This document shows positions 9,199 through 18,368 of a stretch of 41,293 nt of DNA, one piece after another. The notes below the pieces were generated by a model that was not told the DNA's origin, did not search any database, and saw only the letters and a list, made by a program, of their open reading frames with translations. A program made the position numbers and the translations under genes. Positions within the stretch are counted from its first letter, which is position 1. The number at the start of each line of letters is the position of its first letter. The DNA is from Magnetococcales bacterium (GTDB taxonomy: Bacteria; Pseudomonadota; Magnetococcia; Magnetococcales; DC0425bin3), in NCBI GenBank assembly GCA_015228935.1, contig JADGCO010000035.1, positions 1 through 41,293 on the forward strand, written 5' to 3'.

Positions 9199-9699
9199 CT
9201 AGCGATATTTGGCATTGATTCCAAGGTTGTCATCGACCTGCCGTTTCCAGATTTCCCCGTTGGCAAGCAATTTTTTCTTGTTGAAAATCATCTCATGGCG
9301 CTGCTCGGCATGAAACTCGAAATTCGGACCCATGACGATGGCATCCACGGGGCAGGCCTCCTGGCAGAATCCGCAATAGATGCATTTGGCCATGTCGATA
9401 TCATACACCCGGGTCAGTCGTTGCGTCGCCGAGGAGGTCGGGTCGATCTCGATGTAGATCGCCTGCGCCGGGCAGACGGCTTCACACAATTTGCAAGCCA
9501 CGCACCGCTCCGAACCGTCGGCATGTCGCCGCAGCACATGTTCTCCCCGGAAGCGGGGGGAGAGTGGCGTGCGTTGCTCGGGATACTGCACAGTAATCTT
9601 CGGCTTGAACATATACTTCAGGGTCACGCCCATCCCGGCAAAGAGTTCCAGGAGGGCAAAGTTGGCAAGCAACTCTTTTATGTTCAGATTCAAGCCCAT
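9199..9699 (-). CDS. nuoI: NADH-quinone oxidoreductase subunit I (2x[4Fe-4S])
   Basis: The ferredoxin-like subunit holding clusters N6a and N6b, which pass electrons toward N2 in NuoB. Both CxxCxxCxxxCP motifs are intact: [12 protein letters not shown] and [12 protein letters not shown]. The stretch [11 protein letters not shown]-like ([15 protein letters not shown]) and the C-terminal GPNFEF...LLANG match the alphaproteobacterial and mitochondrial TYKY type. Three in-frame ATGs cluster at 9711, 9705 and 9699. The one at 9699 has GAGG 6-7 bases upstream and gives 166 residues, near the usual 162-163. The 9711 ATG overlaps the nuoH stop as ATGA and is the alternative. Confidence 0.93.
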   Translation of the reverse strand: MGLNLNIKELLANFALLELFAGMGVTLKYMFKPKITVQYPEQRTPLSPRFRGEHVLRRHADGSERCVACKLCEAVCPAQAIYIEIDPTSSATQRLTRVYDIDMAKCIYCGFCQEACPVDAIVMGPNFEFHAEQRHEMIFNKKKLLANGEIWKRQVDDNLGINAKYR

Positions 9700-9707
9700 G
9701 ATCATCC

Positions 9708-10742
9708 TCATCCAGGAATCTGTCCGGTCAGGTGCAGCACGACCCCGGTCAGGAATATCCAGAACAGGGACAACGGCAGGAACACCTTCCACCCCAATCG
9801 CATCAATTGGTCATAGCGGTAACGGGGAAAGGTGGCCCGGATCCAGAGAAATATGAACAGCAGCAGGCCGATTTTCAAGATCAACCAGACAATGCCGGGC
9901 ACGAATCCCAGGATGCCCAGCGGCGGCAACCATCCCCCGAGAAACAGGAGGGCACCCAGGGCCGAGACCAGGATCATGTTGGCATATTCCCCAAGGAAAA
10001 ACATGCCATAGGCCATGGCTGAATAGTCCGTGGCGAAGCCTGACACCAGCTCTGCTTCCGCCTCCACCATGTCGAACGGGGCGCGGTTGGTTTCGGCCAC
10101 CCCGGAGATGAAATAGATGACGAACAGGGGCAACAGGGGAATCACATTCCACATGTCGCTCTGGGAGGCCACCACATCCTTGATGCTGAGGCTGCCAGCC
10201 AGCATGATGACCGGGATCAGGGTGAAGCCGAGAGAAATTTCGTAGGAGACCATTTGCGCGGCGGCGCGCATGGAACCCAGGAACGCATAGCGGGAATTGG
10301 ATGCCCAGCCGGACATCAGAACCCCGTAGACCCCCAGGGAAGAGATGGCCAGAATGTAGAGGATGCCAATGTTGACATCGGCCAGGATCAGCTCCGGCGA
10401 AAACGGCACCACGGCCCAGGCTGCCAGCGCCGTGCCGAGGGTGATGATCGGGGCCAACAGAAAGACCGGCGTATCGGCACCGGTTGGAATCATGGTCTCC
10501 TTGACGAACAGCTTGACGGCATCGGCGAGGGGTTGCAGCAGGCCGAAGATGCCCACCCGATTGGGTCCCGGACGCACCTGCATGGCACCGATGATCCGCC
10601 GTTCGGCCCAGGTCAGATAGGTGACGCAAAACATGACAGGGGCCAGCAGAACAGCAATCTTGATCACTGTCCACACCAGTGGCCACACCATGCCGAACAG
10701 ATCCTGCCCGTTACTTTGTATCCACTCCAAAATTCCAGCCAT
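9708..10742 (-). CDS. nuoH: NADH-quinone oxidoreductase subunit H
   Basis: The 344-residue membrane subunit that anchors the peripheral arm and forms most of the quinone entry channel (ND1 homologue). Eight or so helices are evident. The charged loop [20 protein letters not shown], which lines the quinone channel, is fully conserved, as is [19 protein letters not shown] in the first cytoplasmic loop. Length is usual. The stop overlaps the first possible nuoI start by ATGA. The start is 50 bases after nuoG. Confidence 0.96.
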   Translation of the reverse strand: MAGILEWIQSNGQDLFGMVWPLVWTVIKIAVLLAPVMFCVTYLTWAERRIIGAMQVRPGPNRVGIFGLLQPLADAVKLFVKETMIPTGADTPVFLLAPIITLGTALAAWAVVPFSPELILADVNIGILYILAISSLGVYGVLMSGWASNSRYAFLGSMRAAAQMVSYEISLGFTLIPVIMLAGSLSIKDVVASQSDMWNVIPLLPLFVIYFISGVAETNRAPFDMVEAEAELVSGFATDYSAMAYGMFFLGEYANMILVSALGALLFLGGWLPPLGILGFVPGIVWLILKIGLLLFIFLWIRATFPRYRYDQLMRLGWKVFLPLSLFWIFLTGVVLHLTGQIPG

Positions 10743-10792
10743 GCCCTGTCCCGGTTCCCATCAACCCTTGCCGTTTCACGCCCCCATGAATA

Positions 10793-13195
10793 CTACAGCG
10801 CCGTCACATTCACGGTGGGAAAACTCTCTTCCCCGTCACACAGATTCTGCACCTCGCCTTCTCCCAGACCATAATGGCCAAAGAGAATTCCTGCCGGAAT
10901 GGTCGCATCCGACACCGCGATCATATCCACATTTTTTTCGCCGCAGGTCAGACGCACCTTGTTCCCTTTGCCAACCCCCAACCGCTCCGCATCCTGGGGA
11001 TTGATCCGGACTGTCTGGCCTTTTGACAATTTTCCCATAAGGGCCGACACCCGTGCCACCCCATCGTTGTGCCAGAGAGACGGCTCCAACACCAGGATCA
11101 ATCCCGTGTTACTGGACGCCGACGGCGGGTTGTACTTTGCAGGCAGTCCGCACGTCACTGGCGGATGGGTACAGGCCTCGGTCATGGCACCATCGATCCG
11201 GTTGCGCAAATCGTAGCACGGATCGGCCATGGCCAGGGCATGCCGCAAGGCGTCGAGAGAGTTGTACGGCAGGGGCCGCATCGTATGATCGCTCAGGGCA
11301 CGCAGGATACGCCATGCCGGTCGTGCATCACCCGGGGGAGGAATGGCCTGTTGACTCCGTTGCACCCGGCCTTCGCCATTGGTGCTGATGGCATCCTGCT
11401 CCGACATCGCCACGGCCCCGGGCAACACGACCGCTGCCCGTTCGCTCATGGCTGACCGGTGGGTGCCGATCCAGATCACCTGTGCCCGACCCAGAGCTGC
11501 CCGGGCCAGGTCGGCATCGCCACCTTCCAGAACTGGATCCGTCCCCAGCAACACCAGGACCTTGACCTTGCCAGCCGCTGCCTGGCGCAAAATGTCCCGG
11601 GCATTGTAACCCGCCTTGTCCAGGCGTCGGTAACCGGGTCCACGCTGCGGCACAATTCCCAAATCCTGGGCTGCGGCATTGCCTGTTCCTGGCAGACAAT
11701 TGTATCCATTCCATGTGTCGCTCAGAGCGCCGCAACCATCGAGAATGGCCACGACCTGCCGCCGCAAAACTTCCGCCTGGGGATGTTGACTGGCATAGGC
11801 TCCCAGGAGCATGACGGGACGTTGGGCATTTTTGAGGGCACTGGCCAGGCGGGCCGGCGGGGTGGTTCCAGGCTTCTTGGCTTTTTGGGCCTTCAATACC
11901 TGTTCCAGAAACACGCCTTCCTGACCCGGGAATTGGATGAACTCTTCCAGACCCGGCAACGTCGCCTGTAAACGGCGGGGATTGAGGGCAAAAATGCGTG
12001 CCCCGGCCAATGCGGCCTGACGCAGCCGCCAATTCAGGATGGGCACCTCCTGGCGTGGGTCACACCCCACGAGGACGATGCAATCCGCCCGGGGCAGATC
12101 GGCCAGGGGGGTATTCAACAACAGGTCACCCCGCGTCAGCGGCACCCCATCACCACTGAAATCCCTCTGACGCAGTCGGTGATCCAGATGAGGCGTGCCG
12201 ATGCTGTTGCGTAAAAAATCCTGGAATGCAAAGTAATCTTCGGCCCCCAGATGGTGCCCGCCTGCCAAACCGGCCACCTCTTCCGGGGCCACACTCTGCA
12301 AGATGTCACCAGCCTGGGCAAGGGCCTGTTTCCAGGTTGCGGTGACCAGGACATCATCCTTGCGCACCATGGGCATGGTCAGGCGGGCCGCGTTCAAGCC
12401 ATCGAAGGCAAACCGGCCCTTGTCGCAAATCCAATTGCCGTTGATGGCCGCGCATGCCTCGGCCCGGACGCGCAGCAGACGACCCTGCATAGGCTGCCAC
12501 CGCACCCGGCATCCCACCGGGCAGTGTCCGCACACGCCGGCAATGCTCTGCAACTCCCAGCTTCTGGCCTGGAAATGGAACGGCTTGTCGTTCAGGGCAC
12601 CGACCGGGCAGATTTCCGCCATGTTGCCGGCCAGTTCCGAACTCAGGGTTCCTTCCACCCAGGGGCCGACCTCCATATGGTCACCCCGATATATGGCCCC
12701 CATCTCTTCGACACCGGCCACTTCCTCCGAAAAACGGATGCAACGGGTACAGTGGATGCAGCGGTCCATTTCGGTTTCGATCAGAACGCCCAGATCCTTG
12801 TTGCGAACCTGGCGTTTTTCGACGGTGTACCGGCTCCGATCCGGGCCATATTTCAGGGCCAGATCCTGGAGGTCACACGCGCCTCCCTGGTCGCAGACCG
12901 GACAATCGAGGGGGTGATTGATGAGCAGGAGTTCCATCACCCCACGCCGGGCCTGAAGGGCCAGGGGACCTTCGGTCCGCACCACCATGCCTTCGGTGAC
13001 CGGCATGGCGCAGGAGGCCACGGGGCGTGGCATCTTCTCCACCTCCACCATGCACATCCGGCAGTTCCCCGCCACCGACAGACCGGGGTGGTAACAAAAA
13101 CGGGGAATATGGATTTCCAGTCGCCGGGCGGCTTCCATGATGGTTGTCCCCGGTTCGACCGTGATTTCCTTACCGTTGATGATCAGGGTAGGCAT
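10793..13195 (-). CDS. nuoG: NADH-quinone oxidoreductase subunit G with extra N7-type cluster motif
   Basis: The large Fe-S subunit of the electron input module, 800 residues. The N-terminal 2Fe-2S (N1b) ligands are in CYHPGLSVAGNCRMC plus a later Cys. The His-Cys3 cluster N5 lies in HPLDCPVCDQGGACD, and the 4Fe-4S cluster N4 in CIHCTRCIRF and EICPVG. Residues 222-257 then carry Cys222-x2-Cys225-x3-Cys229-x27-Cys257, the pattern of the N7 cluster known from Escherichia and Thermus but absent from mitochondrial and many alphaproteobacterial proteins. The remainder is the molybdopterin-oxidoreductase-like domain. At 800 residues it is longer than typical alphaproteobacterial forms (about 690) and shorter than that of E. 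coli (about 908). It starts 15 bases after nuoF. Confidence 0.95.
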   Translation of the reverse strand: MPTLIINGKEITVEPGTTIMEAARRLEIHIPRFCYHPGLSVAGNCRMCMVEVEKMPRPVASCAMPVTEGMVVRTEGPLALQARRGVMELLLINHPLDCPVCDQGGACDLQDLALKYGPDRSRYTVEKRQVRNKDLGVLIETEMDRCIHCTRCIRFSEEVAGVEEMGAIYRGDHMEVGPWVEGTLSSELAGNMAEICPVGALNDKPFHFQARSWELQSIAGVCGHCPVGCRVRWQPMQGRLLRVRAEACAAINGNWICDKGRFAFDGLNAARLTMPMVRKDDVLVTATWKQALAQAGDILQSVAPEEVAGLAGGHHLGAEDYFAFQDFLRNSIGTPHLDHRLRQRDFSGDGVPLTRGDLLLNTPLADLPRADCIVLVGCDPRQEVPILNWRLRQAALAGARIFALNPRRLQATLPGLEEFIQFPGQEGVFLEQVLKAQKAKKPGTTPPARLASALKNAQRPVMLLGAYASQHPQAEVLRRQVVAILDGCGALSDTWNGYNCLPGTGNAAAQDLGIVPQRGPGYRRLDKAGYNARDILRQAAAGKVKVLVLLGTDPVLEGGDADLARAALGRAQVIWIGTHRSAMSERAAVVLPGAVAMSEQDAISTNGEGRVQRSQQAIPPPGDARPAWRILRALSDHTMRPLPYNSLDALRHALAMADPCYDLRNRIDGAMTEACTHPPVTCGLPAKYNPPSASSNTGLILVLEPSLWHNDGVARVSALMGKLSKGQTVRINPQDAERLGVGKGNKVRLTCGEKNVDMIAVSDATIPAGILFGHYGLGEGEVQNLCDGEESFPTVNVTAL

Positions 13196-13210
13196 CGTTT
13201 CCGTTGCTCC

Positions 13211-14491
13211 TCATCCCACCATGCACCGACCGTGCTTGATATGATACGCAAACTCTTCCGGAAAAGCCCGAATGGCCCCGGCCACCGGCATGGCGGCAGC
13301 ATCTCCCAGGGCGCAGATGGTTTTCCCTGAAATGTTGTTGCAGATATCCTGCAACAATTCAATGTCGCCGACACTCCCCTGCCCGGCTTCGAGACGATTC
13401 ATGATTTTTGCCAGCCAGCCTGTCCCTTCCCGGCACGGCGTGCATTGCCCGCACGACTCATGGCGATAAAACCGTGACAGGCGGGAAATGGCCCGCACAA
13501 TACAGACCGACTTGTCGAGGACGATGACCGATCCGGCTCCCAGCATGCTGCCCGCCTTGGCCAGGGCATCGTAATCCATGGTGATCGTGGCGCACACTTC
13601 GGCTGTCAGGACGGGCGTGGACGAACCTCCGGGAATCACCCCTTTCAGATTTTCCCACCCCCCCCGGACACCGCCGGCGTAATCATCGAGGAGTGTACGC
13701 AGGGGAATGCCCAGGGGAACCTCATAGTTGCCGGGACGCACGACATGGCCAGAGACACTGAACACCTTGGTCCCGCTCGACTTGGGCACTCCCAGTCCGG
13801 CATACCAGGCACCACCCCGCTCCAGGATGGCGGGCACGGCGGAGAGGGTTTCCACATTGTTGATGACGGTCGGGCAATTATAGAGTCCCACGTTGGCCGG
13901 AAAGGGCGGTTTGAGGCGCGGCTGGCCTTTTTTTCCCTCCAGGGATTCGATCAGGGCGGTCTCTTCGCCACAGACATAGGCCCCGGCCCCCCGATGCACG
14001 GCCAGATGAAACCGGAAGCCGCTGCCCATGACATCATCACCCAGCAGCCCGGCGGCGTAGGCATCATCCACAGCCTGCTGCAACCGCTCGGCCTCCCGGA
14101 CAAACTCACCGCGAATGTAGACATAACCGCGTTCGGCCCGCACGGCATAGGCAGCAATGATCATCCCTTCGATCAGAAGATGGGGATCATGGCGCAAAAT
14201 CTCCCGGTCCTTGCAGGTTCCCGGTTCCCCTTCATCGGCATTGCAGATCAGATAGTGTGGCCGGCTGTTGTCCTTGGGAATGAAGGACCACTTCATGCCA
14301 GCCGGAAAGCCGGCCCCGCCCCGTCCGCGCAGATTGGATTGCTTGACCTCTTCGATCACCTCTTCGCTGCTCATACCAAGGGCTTTGCGTGCCGCTGCAT
14401 AGGCACCATGTTCCCGGGCCACGGCCAGCAGATGGCTGTCTTGCAGCTCGATATTGCGGTAGACGACTTTCTCCCCGGGAATCTCACGCAT
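13211..14491 (-). CDS. nuoF: NADH-quinone oxidoreductase subunit F (NADH/FMN binding)
   Basis: The 51-kDa-type subunit where NADH is oxidised, 426 residues. The glycine-rich FMN/NADH site LRGRGGAGFPAGMKW and the downstream CNADEGEPGTCKDREI are intact. The N3 4Fe-4S ligands are in ESCGQCTPCREG plus the later Cys in KTICALGD. The ATG at 14491 has GGAAGG 7 bases upstream and gives the family-like start MREIPGEKVVYRN. Alternatives are ATG at 14497 (too close to that ribosome site) and a TTG at 14524 overlapping the nuoE stop. It sits between nuoE and nuoG and forms the NADH dehydrogenase module with them. Confidence 0.95.
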   Translation of the reverse strand: MREIPGEKVVYRNIELQDSHLLAVAREHGAYAAARKALGMSSEEVIEEVKQSNLRGRGGAGFPAGMKWSFIPKDNSRPHYLICNADEGEPGTCKDREILRHDPHLLIEGMIIAAYAVRAERGYVYIRGEFVREAERLQQAVDDAYAAGLLGDDVMGSGFRFHLAVHRGAGAYVCGEETALIESLEGKKGQPRLKPPFPANVGLYNCPTVINNVETLSAVPAILERGGAWYAGLGVPKSSGTKVFSVSGHVVRPGNYEVPLGIPLRTLLDDYAGGVRGGWENLKGVIPGGSSTPVLTAEVCATITMDYDALAKAGSMLGAGSVIVLDKSVCIVRAISRLSRFYRHESCGQCTPCREGTGWLAKIMNRLEAGQGSVGDIELLQDICNNISGKTICALGDAAAMPVAGAIRAFPEEFAYHIKHGRCMVG

Positions 14492-14520
14492 GCCCATACC
14501 TTCCACGCTACCGGAGGCCT

Positions 14521-15036
14521 TCAAGGCAACCGGTCAATGATTTCAACCACCTTCTCCGGCGTCAGGTCTTCATGATAATCATCGTTGATTTGCAGGGTGG
14601 GAGCATTGACACAGGCACCCAGACACTCCACCTCGGTCAAGGTAAACCGGCCATCTGCGCTCGTTTCTCCCCAACCCAGGCGCAACTTCTCCTGCAAGGC
14701 TTTGACCACCAGATCCGACCCGCACAACCAGCAGGAAATATTGGTACAGACCTGTACATGATATTTTCCCACGGGCCGCAGATTGTACATCGTATAAAAC
14801 GTCGCCACCTCATGAACCCGGACCGGGGGAATACCTGTCAGCTCGGCGACATATTCCAGGGTTTCCCGGGAGAGCCAGCCGCCAAACTCCCGCTGGGCCA
14901 GATGCAGGATGGGCAGCAGGGCCGAACGCCGATACTCGGGTGGATAGCGGGTATAGATTGTCTCCACCTCACGCATGGCCGCCGCTGAAAAACGGGGCAT
15001 GGGATCTTTCCGGGTCTCTGTGTGCGATTCATTCAT
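14521..15036 (-). CDS. nuoE: NADH-quinone oxidoreductase subunit E (2Fe-2S)
   Basis: The 24-kDa-type subunit with 2Fe-2S cluster N1a, thought to accept an electron from FMN. The four ligands fit Cys-x4-Cys (CTNISC) and Cys-x3-Cys (CLGAC). The helical N-terminal part includes YPPEYRRSALLPILHLAQ and VATFYTMYNLRPVGKY, both typical. About 171 residues from the ATG at 15036. A GTG at 15051 and an ATG at 15000 (the latter with a weak GGAAAG site) are alternatives, so the N-terminus is uncertain. It lies 40 bases after nuoD and its stop is 29 bases before nuoF. Confidence 0.93.
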   Translation of the reverse strand: MNESHTETRKDPMPRFSAAAMREVETIYTRYPPEYRRSALLPILHLAQREFGGWLSRETLEYVAELTGIPPVRVHEVATFYTMYNLRPVGKYHVQVCTNISCWLCGSDLVVKALQEKLRLGWGETSADGRFTLTEVECLGACVNAPTLQINDDYHEDLTPEKVVEIIDRLP

Positions 15037-15076
15037 GGATGCGTGTCCCACATCTCAAAAAATCCGCGGCGGCTCA

Positions 15077-16258
15077 TCAACGGTCTATTTCGCCAAAAAC
15101 AATGTCAATCGTTCCCAGACAGGTGGTCACATCGGCCAGCAGATGCCCTTTGATCATGGGTTCGATCCCTTGCAGATGGTTGAACCCGGCAGCCCGGATC
15201 TTGACCCGGTAGGGTTTGTTGGTCCCATCGGCGATCAGGTAGACGCCCATTTCCCCTTTGGGAGTCTCCACGGCACAATAAATTTCCCCAGCCGGGACGA
15301 CAAAACCTTCGGAGTACAGCTTGAAATGGTGGATCAGCGACTCCATCCCCTCTCGCATCTCGGCACGATACGGGGTGGAAACCTTGAAATTCTCGTGTTT
15401 GACCGGGCCACCCGGCATCTGTTCCAGACATTGACGGATGATGCGGACACTTTGCCGCAGCTCGTCCACCCGGACCAGATAGCGATCATAGCAATCGCCG
15501 TTTTTTCCCACCGGAATGTCGAAGTCGAGTCGATCATAGACATCGTAGGGTTCGGCCTTGCGCAAATCCCAGGCAATTCCCGAGCCACGCAGCATGGGAC
15601 CGACGAATCCCAGATCGAGGGCCTGTTCCGGGGTCACCACGCCGATGTCCACCAGGCGTTGTTTCCAGATGCGGTTGCCGGTGAGCAGGGTCTCATATTC
15701 GTCGATCTTGCCTGGAAAATCGTCGCAGAACTCCATGATTTTTTCGGCCAGGCCATCCGGCAGATCCATGGCCACGCCGCCGGGACGGAAATAGGCGGCA
15801 TGGATGCGCGCCCCGCAAACCGCCTCGGACATGTCAAGAATGCGTTCCCGTTCCCGGAAGGCATAGATGAACATGGTCATGGCACCCACATCCAGCCCGT
15901 GGGCACCCAGAAACAGCAGGTGATTCAAGATGCGTGTCAATTCGGCAAAAATGACCCGGATGTACTGGGCACGTTCCGGCGCCCGGATTCCCAGCAGCCG
16001 TTCCACGGCCAAAACCCAAGGGTACTCTTGCGCCATGGGCGACATGTAATCCAGGCGGTCGAAATAGGGCAGCCCCTGGAGGTAGGTTTTGTGTTCGAGG
16101 AGTTTTTCCGTGCCCCGATGCAGAAAACCGATATGGGGATCGGCCCGCACCACCATTTCGCCATCCAGTTCCAGGACCAGGCGCAGCACACCGTGGGCCG
16201 CCGGATGTTGGGGTCCGAAGTTGAGCGTGTAATTCTGGATCTGTTCGGCATCAGGCAT
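15077..16258 (-). CDS. nuoD: NADH-quinone oxidoreductase subunit D
   Basis: The 49-kDa-type subunit, 393 residues, that together with NuoB forms the quinone-reduction site. The N-terminal loop [16 protein letters not shown], with the quinone-site His residues, is intact, and so is [14 protein letters not shown]. Arg48 in HRGTEK is the likely counterpart of the arginine methylated by NDUFAF7 in mitochondria. The C-terminus ends [24 protein letters not shown]-like, as in the family. NuoD is separate from NuoC here, unlike the fused enterobacterial protein. The start at 16258 matches the family length. Confidence 0.96.
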   Translation of the reverse strand: MPDAEQIQNYTLNFGPQHPAAHGVLRLVLELDGEMVVRADPHIGFLHRGTEKLLEHKTYLQGLPYFDRLDYMSPMAQEYPWVLAVERLLGIRAPERAQYIRVIFAELTRILNHLLFLGAHGLDVGAMTMFIYAFRERERILDMSEAVCGARIHAAYFRPGGVAMDLPDGLAEKIMEFCDDFPGKIDEYETLLTGNRIWKQRLVDIGVVTPEQALDLGFVGPMLRGSGIAWDLRKAEPYDVYDRLDFDIPVGKNGDCYDRYLVRVDELRQSVRIIRQCLEQMPGGPVKHENFKVSTPYRAEMREGMESLIHHFKLYSEGFVVPAGEIYCAVETPKGEMGVYLIADGTNKPYRVKIRAAGFNHLQGIEPMIKGHLLADVTTCLGTIDIVFGEIDR

Positions 16259-16270
16259 CGGACTTTCCCC

Positions 16271-16867
16271 TCACCCTCCCACCTTGCGGTCAGGATCTGT
16301 TTGGCTCCTGCCGGACCCGTTTTCCCGCCCGTAGTATTCCCGGGCCGGGATGCTCAATCGCGTCGGTTCGCGCACCACCCGTGCCCGATTCGCATCGTAC
16401 CTGACCTCGAAATGGCCCGTCACCGGAAACTCCTTGCGCAAGGGGTACCCTGAAAAATCATACTCCGTCAACAGCCGGCGTAAATCAGGATGTCCGGAAA
16501 AAAGGATGCCAAACATTTCGTAGGCTTCCCGTTCGTACCAGTTGGCGCTGCTCCAGACCCCGATCACCGAGGGGACCGGTTCCTCCTCACGCACGGCCAC
16601 CTTGACCCGCAGGCGGTGATTGCGATGCACGGAGAGCAGTTGGTAGACCACTTCCAGGGGTTTTTCCCGGTCGGGATAGTGGACCCCGGCCAAATCCACC
16701 AGCAGGCGAAAATCAAGATCAGGATCATCCCGCAACCGGGTCATGGTGGTCACCAGAGTGTCCGGGGTGACCCGGATGACCAGGGCTTCCCCGGCCCGTT
16801 CCCGAGGCAAACCGGGAAACTTTTCGCCCACGACCCCCTCCAGATGGGCAAGCTTTTCTGGCGTCAT
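16271..16867 (-). CDS. nuoC: NADH-quinone oxidoreductase subunit C
   Basis: The 30-kDa-type subunit of the connecting arm, 198 residues. The signature [20 protein letters not shown] and the following [19 protein letters not shown] are diagnostic. The ATG at 16867 overlaps the nuoB stop as ATGA, which points to translational coupling. A longer open frame to 17005 lies inside nuoB and is not expected to be translated. The C-terminus carries a variable tail ([17 protein letters not shown]) after the conserved core. Confidence 0.95.
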   Translation of the reverse strand: MTPEKLAHLEGVVGEKFPGLPRERAGEALVIRVTPDTLVTTMTRLRDDPDLDFRLLVDLAGVHYPDREKPLEVVYQLLSVHRNHRLRVKVAVREEEPVPSVIGVWSSANWYEREAYEMFGILFSGHPDLRRLLTEYDFSGYPLRKEFPVTGHFEVRYDANRARVVREPTRLSIPAREYYGRENGSGRSQTDPDRKVGG

Positions 16868-17373
16868 GTCTTGGCACCCCAGCCCGTTGCAAACGTATTG
16901 GTGCGATGAATTTTCCGGTGCAGTTGCAGGATGCCGTACAGCAGGGCCTCGGCGGTGGGCGGGCACCCTGGAATATAGATATCCACCGGCACGATGCGTC
17001 CGCAACCCCGCACGACCGAATAAGAATAATGGTAATAACCGCCCCCATTGGCGCAGGACCCCATGGAGATGACCCAGCGGGGTTCCGGCATCTGGTCATA
17101 GAGCTTGCGCAGGACCGGGGCCATTTTGTTGGTCAGGGTACCTGCCACGATCATGACATCCGACTGTCGGGGGCTGCCACGGGGTACCATGCCGAAGCGG
17201 TCCAGATCATAGCGGCTTCCTCCGGCCTGCATGAACTCCACAGCACAGCAGGCAAGGCCGAAAGTCATCGGCCACATGGAAGAGGTGCGCGCCCAGTTGA
17301 CCAGTTTGTCCACCCCGGTGAGCAGAAAGCCGCGTGTGTCCAGTTCCTGGCGAACTTCCTCGATCATTCCCAT
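16864..17373 (-). CDS. nuoB: NADH-quinone oxidoreductase subunit B (cluster N2)
   Basis: The PSST-type subunit that binds the terminal cluster N2 and faces the quinone site, 169 residues. The tandem cysteines in [11 protein letters not shown] and the further ligands in [11 protein letters not shown] and [13 protein letters not shown] are all present. [19 protein letters not shown] is the typical first loop. ATG at 17373 has a GGGGG stretch 7 bases upstream; a second ATG at 17367 overlaps the nuoA stop and cannot be excluded. It overlaps both neighbours, nuoA and nuoC. Confidence 0.96.
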   Translation of the reverse strand: MGMIEEVRQELDTRGFLLTGVDKLVNWARTSSMWPMTFGLACCAVEFMQAGGSRYDLDRFGMVPRGSPRQSDVMIVAGTLTNKMAPVLRKLYDQMPEPRWVISMGSCANGGGYYHYSYSVVRGCGRIVPVDIYIPGCPPTAEALLYGILQLHRKIHRTNTFATGWGAKT

Positions 17374-17720
17374 TCCAAGGCCCCCTTTTTCCAGGCGTAG
17401 GCATACCCGACCAGAAGCACGACCAGAAACAGCACCATTTCGACAAAGCCGGTCAGGCCGATATCCCGAAAGGCCACCGCCCAGGGAAACATGAAGGCCG
17501 TTTCAATATCGAACACGATGAACAGGATGGCCAGCAGATAGTAGCGGACATCAAACTGGAGCCGGATCCGTTCCATGGGACCGAAGCCGCACTCGTACTG
17601 GCTCTCTTTTTCCGCATCGGGGCGTTTGAACCCCAGAAAGTAGGAGCCGGCCAGCATGAAGAGGCCCAGGCCGCCCGCCACGAAGAGAAAGACCAGGATC
17701 GGAAAATAATTTTCCAACAT
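17364..17720 (-). CDS. nuoA: NADH-quinone oxidoreductase subunit A
   Basis: The small three-helix membrane subunit (ND3 homologue), 118 residues, first gene of the operon. The loop [20 protein letters not shown] is conserved, including the Cys of the loop whose exposure marks the active/deactive state in mitochondria. The next helix, [19 protein letters not shown], carries the conserved acidic residues. ATG at 17720 has AAAGGG about 5 bases upstream and gives the usual length; the open frame to 17765 adds unconserved residues. The promoter should lie between here and about 18040; I see no convincing -35/-10 pair. Confidence 0.96.
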   Translation of the reverse strand: MLENYFPILVFLFVAGGLGLFMLAGSYFLGFKRPDAEKESQYECGFGPMERIRLQFDVRYYLLAILFIVFDIETAFMFPWAVAFRDIGLTGFVEMVLFLVVLLVGYAYAWKKGALEWE

Positions 17721-17909
17721 TGTTGCCCTTTCGTTGCGCTCACCTGCTTCAGATCGCACCCCCAAAAAACAATGTCGAGGAGGAGTACCATCATTGCGCC
17801 GGACAAGTCAAGCCGACTCTTTCCTCATCGGTGCAATAAAAATTTCGCCCGGTGAAATCCGCCCCGGCCAGGGCATTATTTCCTTGGAAATATTCCTTTA
17901 AAATCAATC

Positions 17910-18047
17910 TTATTCGCAATCCAGCCCTGCCTGCCGGATCCGCAGCAATCCAGGACAGGACCTGTCGCGCAGCTCCTGTCATTCATTTTATTCGCGATCC
18001 AGATCCGCAGCAATCCAGGACAGTGCCTATTGCACATGCCCTGTCAT
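17910..18047. repeat. Imperfect direct repeat with internal dyads
   Basis: Two copies lie at 17910-17983 and 17988-18047. Both start TTATTCGC, share an identical 22-bp core (17937-17958 and 18002-18023) and end in CTGTCATT; the second lacks about 14 bases. The left copy contains a perfect odd palindrome, GACAGG-A-CCTGTC, at 17954-17966. Possible regulator sites for nuoA or remnants of a repeated element. Confidence 0.7.
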
Positions 18048-18262
18048 TGCCGACTGACTGCCAGACCACACCTGCGCAAGGCTTCGCGCACAATCTCTCG
18101 CGGCTCCCCTGCCGGAATACAGGCCAGCAGAAAACGCTCAGGATCATGATTGATGTACCACCCCACCCGGGATAAGGGTTGTGCGGACTGTCCGAAAAAA
18201 TTGCGGCAAGGCAAGGTTGCCTGCTGGCCTGACAAGAGTTGCCTCTTTGACTTGCCGCGCAA
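18044..18262 (-). CDS. Possible small or remnant ORF upstream of nuoA
   Basis: An open frame of 72 codons starting at a TTG without a ribosome site. The C-terminal 40 residues (from GWYINHDPERFLLA onward, with IPAGEPREIVREALRRCGLA) read like ordinary protein with plausible codon use, whereas the first 30 do not. It may be the tail of a decayed gene or chance. I do not recognise a family. It lies on the same strand as nuoA, 323 bases upstream. Confidence 0.25.
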   Translation of the reverse strand: MRGKSKRQLLSGQQATLPCRNFFGQSAQPLSRVGWYINHDPERFLLACIPAGEPREIVREALRRCGLAVSRQ

Positions 18263-18368
18263 CTCGGATTATCGTTTTAATGTCATTCATGCTGTCGTTT
18301 GCCCTTTTGAACTCATGGCCCGGTATGCCTGACCAGGCACTTTTTGTCCGGTATGGAAGGGGGAATCG

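Larger units (their letters stand above)
17721..18368. other. Intergenic region between nuoA and the divergent kinase gene
   Basis: About 650 bases separate the divergent nuo operon and signalling cluster, and both promoters should lie here. The region contains an imperfect direct repeat (17910-18047), an open frame of 72 codons (18044-18262, minus) and nested inverted repeats near 18203-18258. TTGACT at 17806-17811 on the minus strand could be a -35 element, but no good -10 follows. No RNA gene is recognised. Confidence 0.6.

Noticed and set aside
14975-16453. 492-codon open frame on the plus strand
   Set aside because: It is antisense to nuoD and nuoC and shows no domain.
17954-18258. Inverted repeats as a riboswitch or small RNA gene
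   Set aside because: Pairings such as GGCAA/TTGCC and GCGGCAAG/CTTGCCGC exist, but I recognise no known riboswitch or RNA consensus and no promoter-terminator pair.
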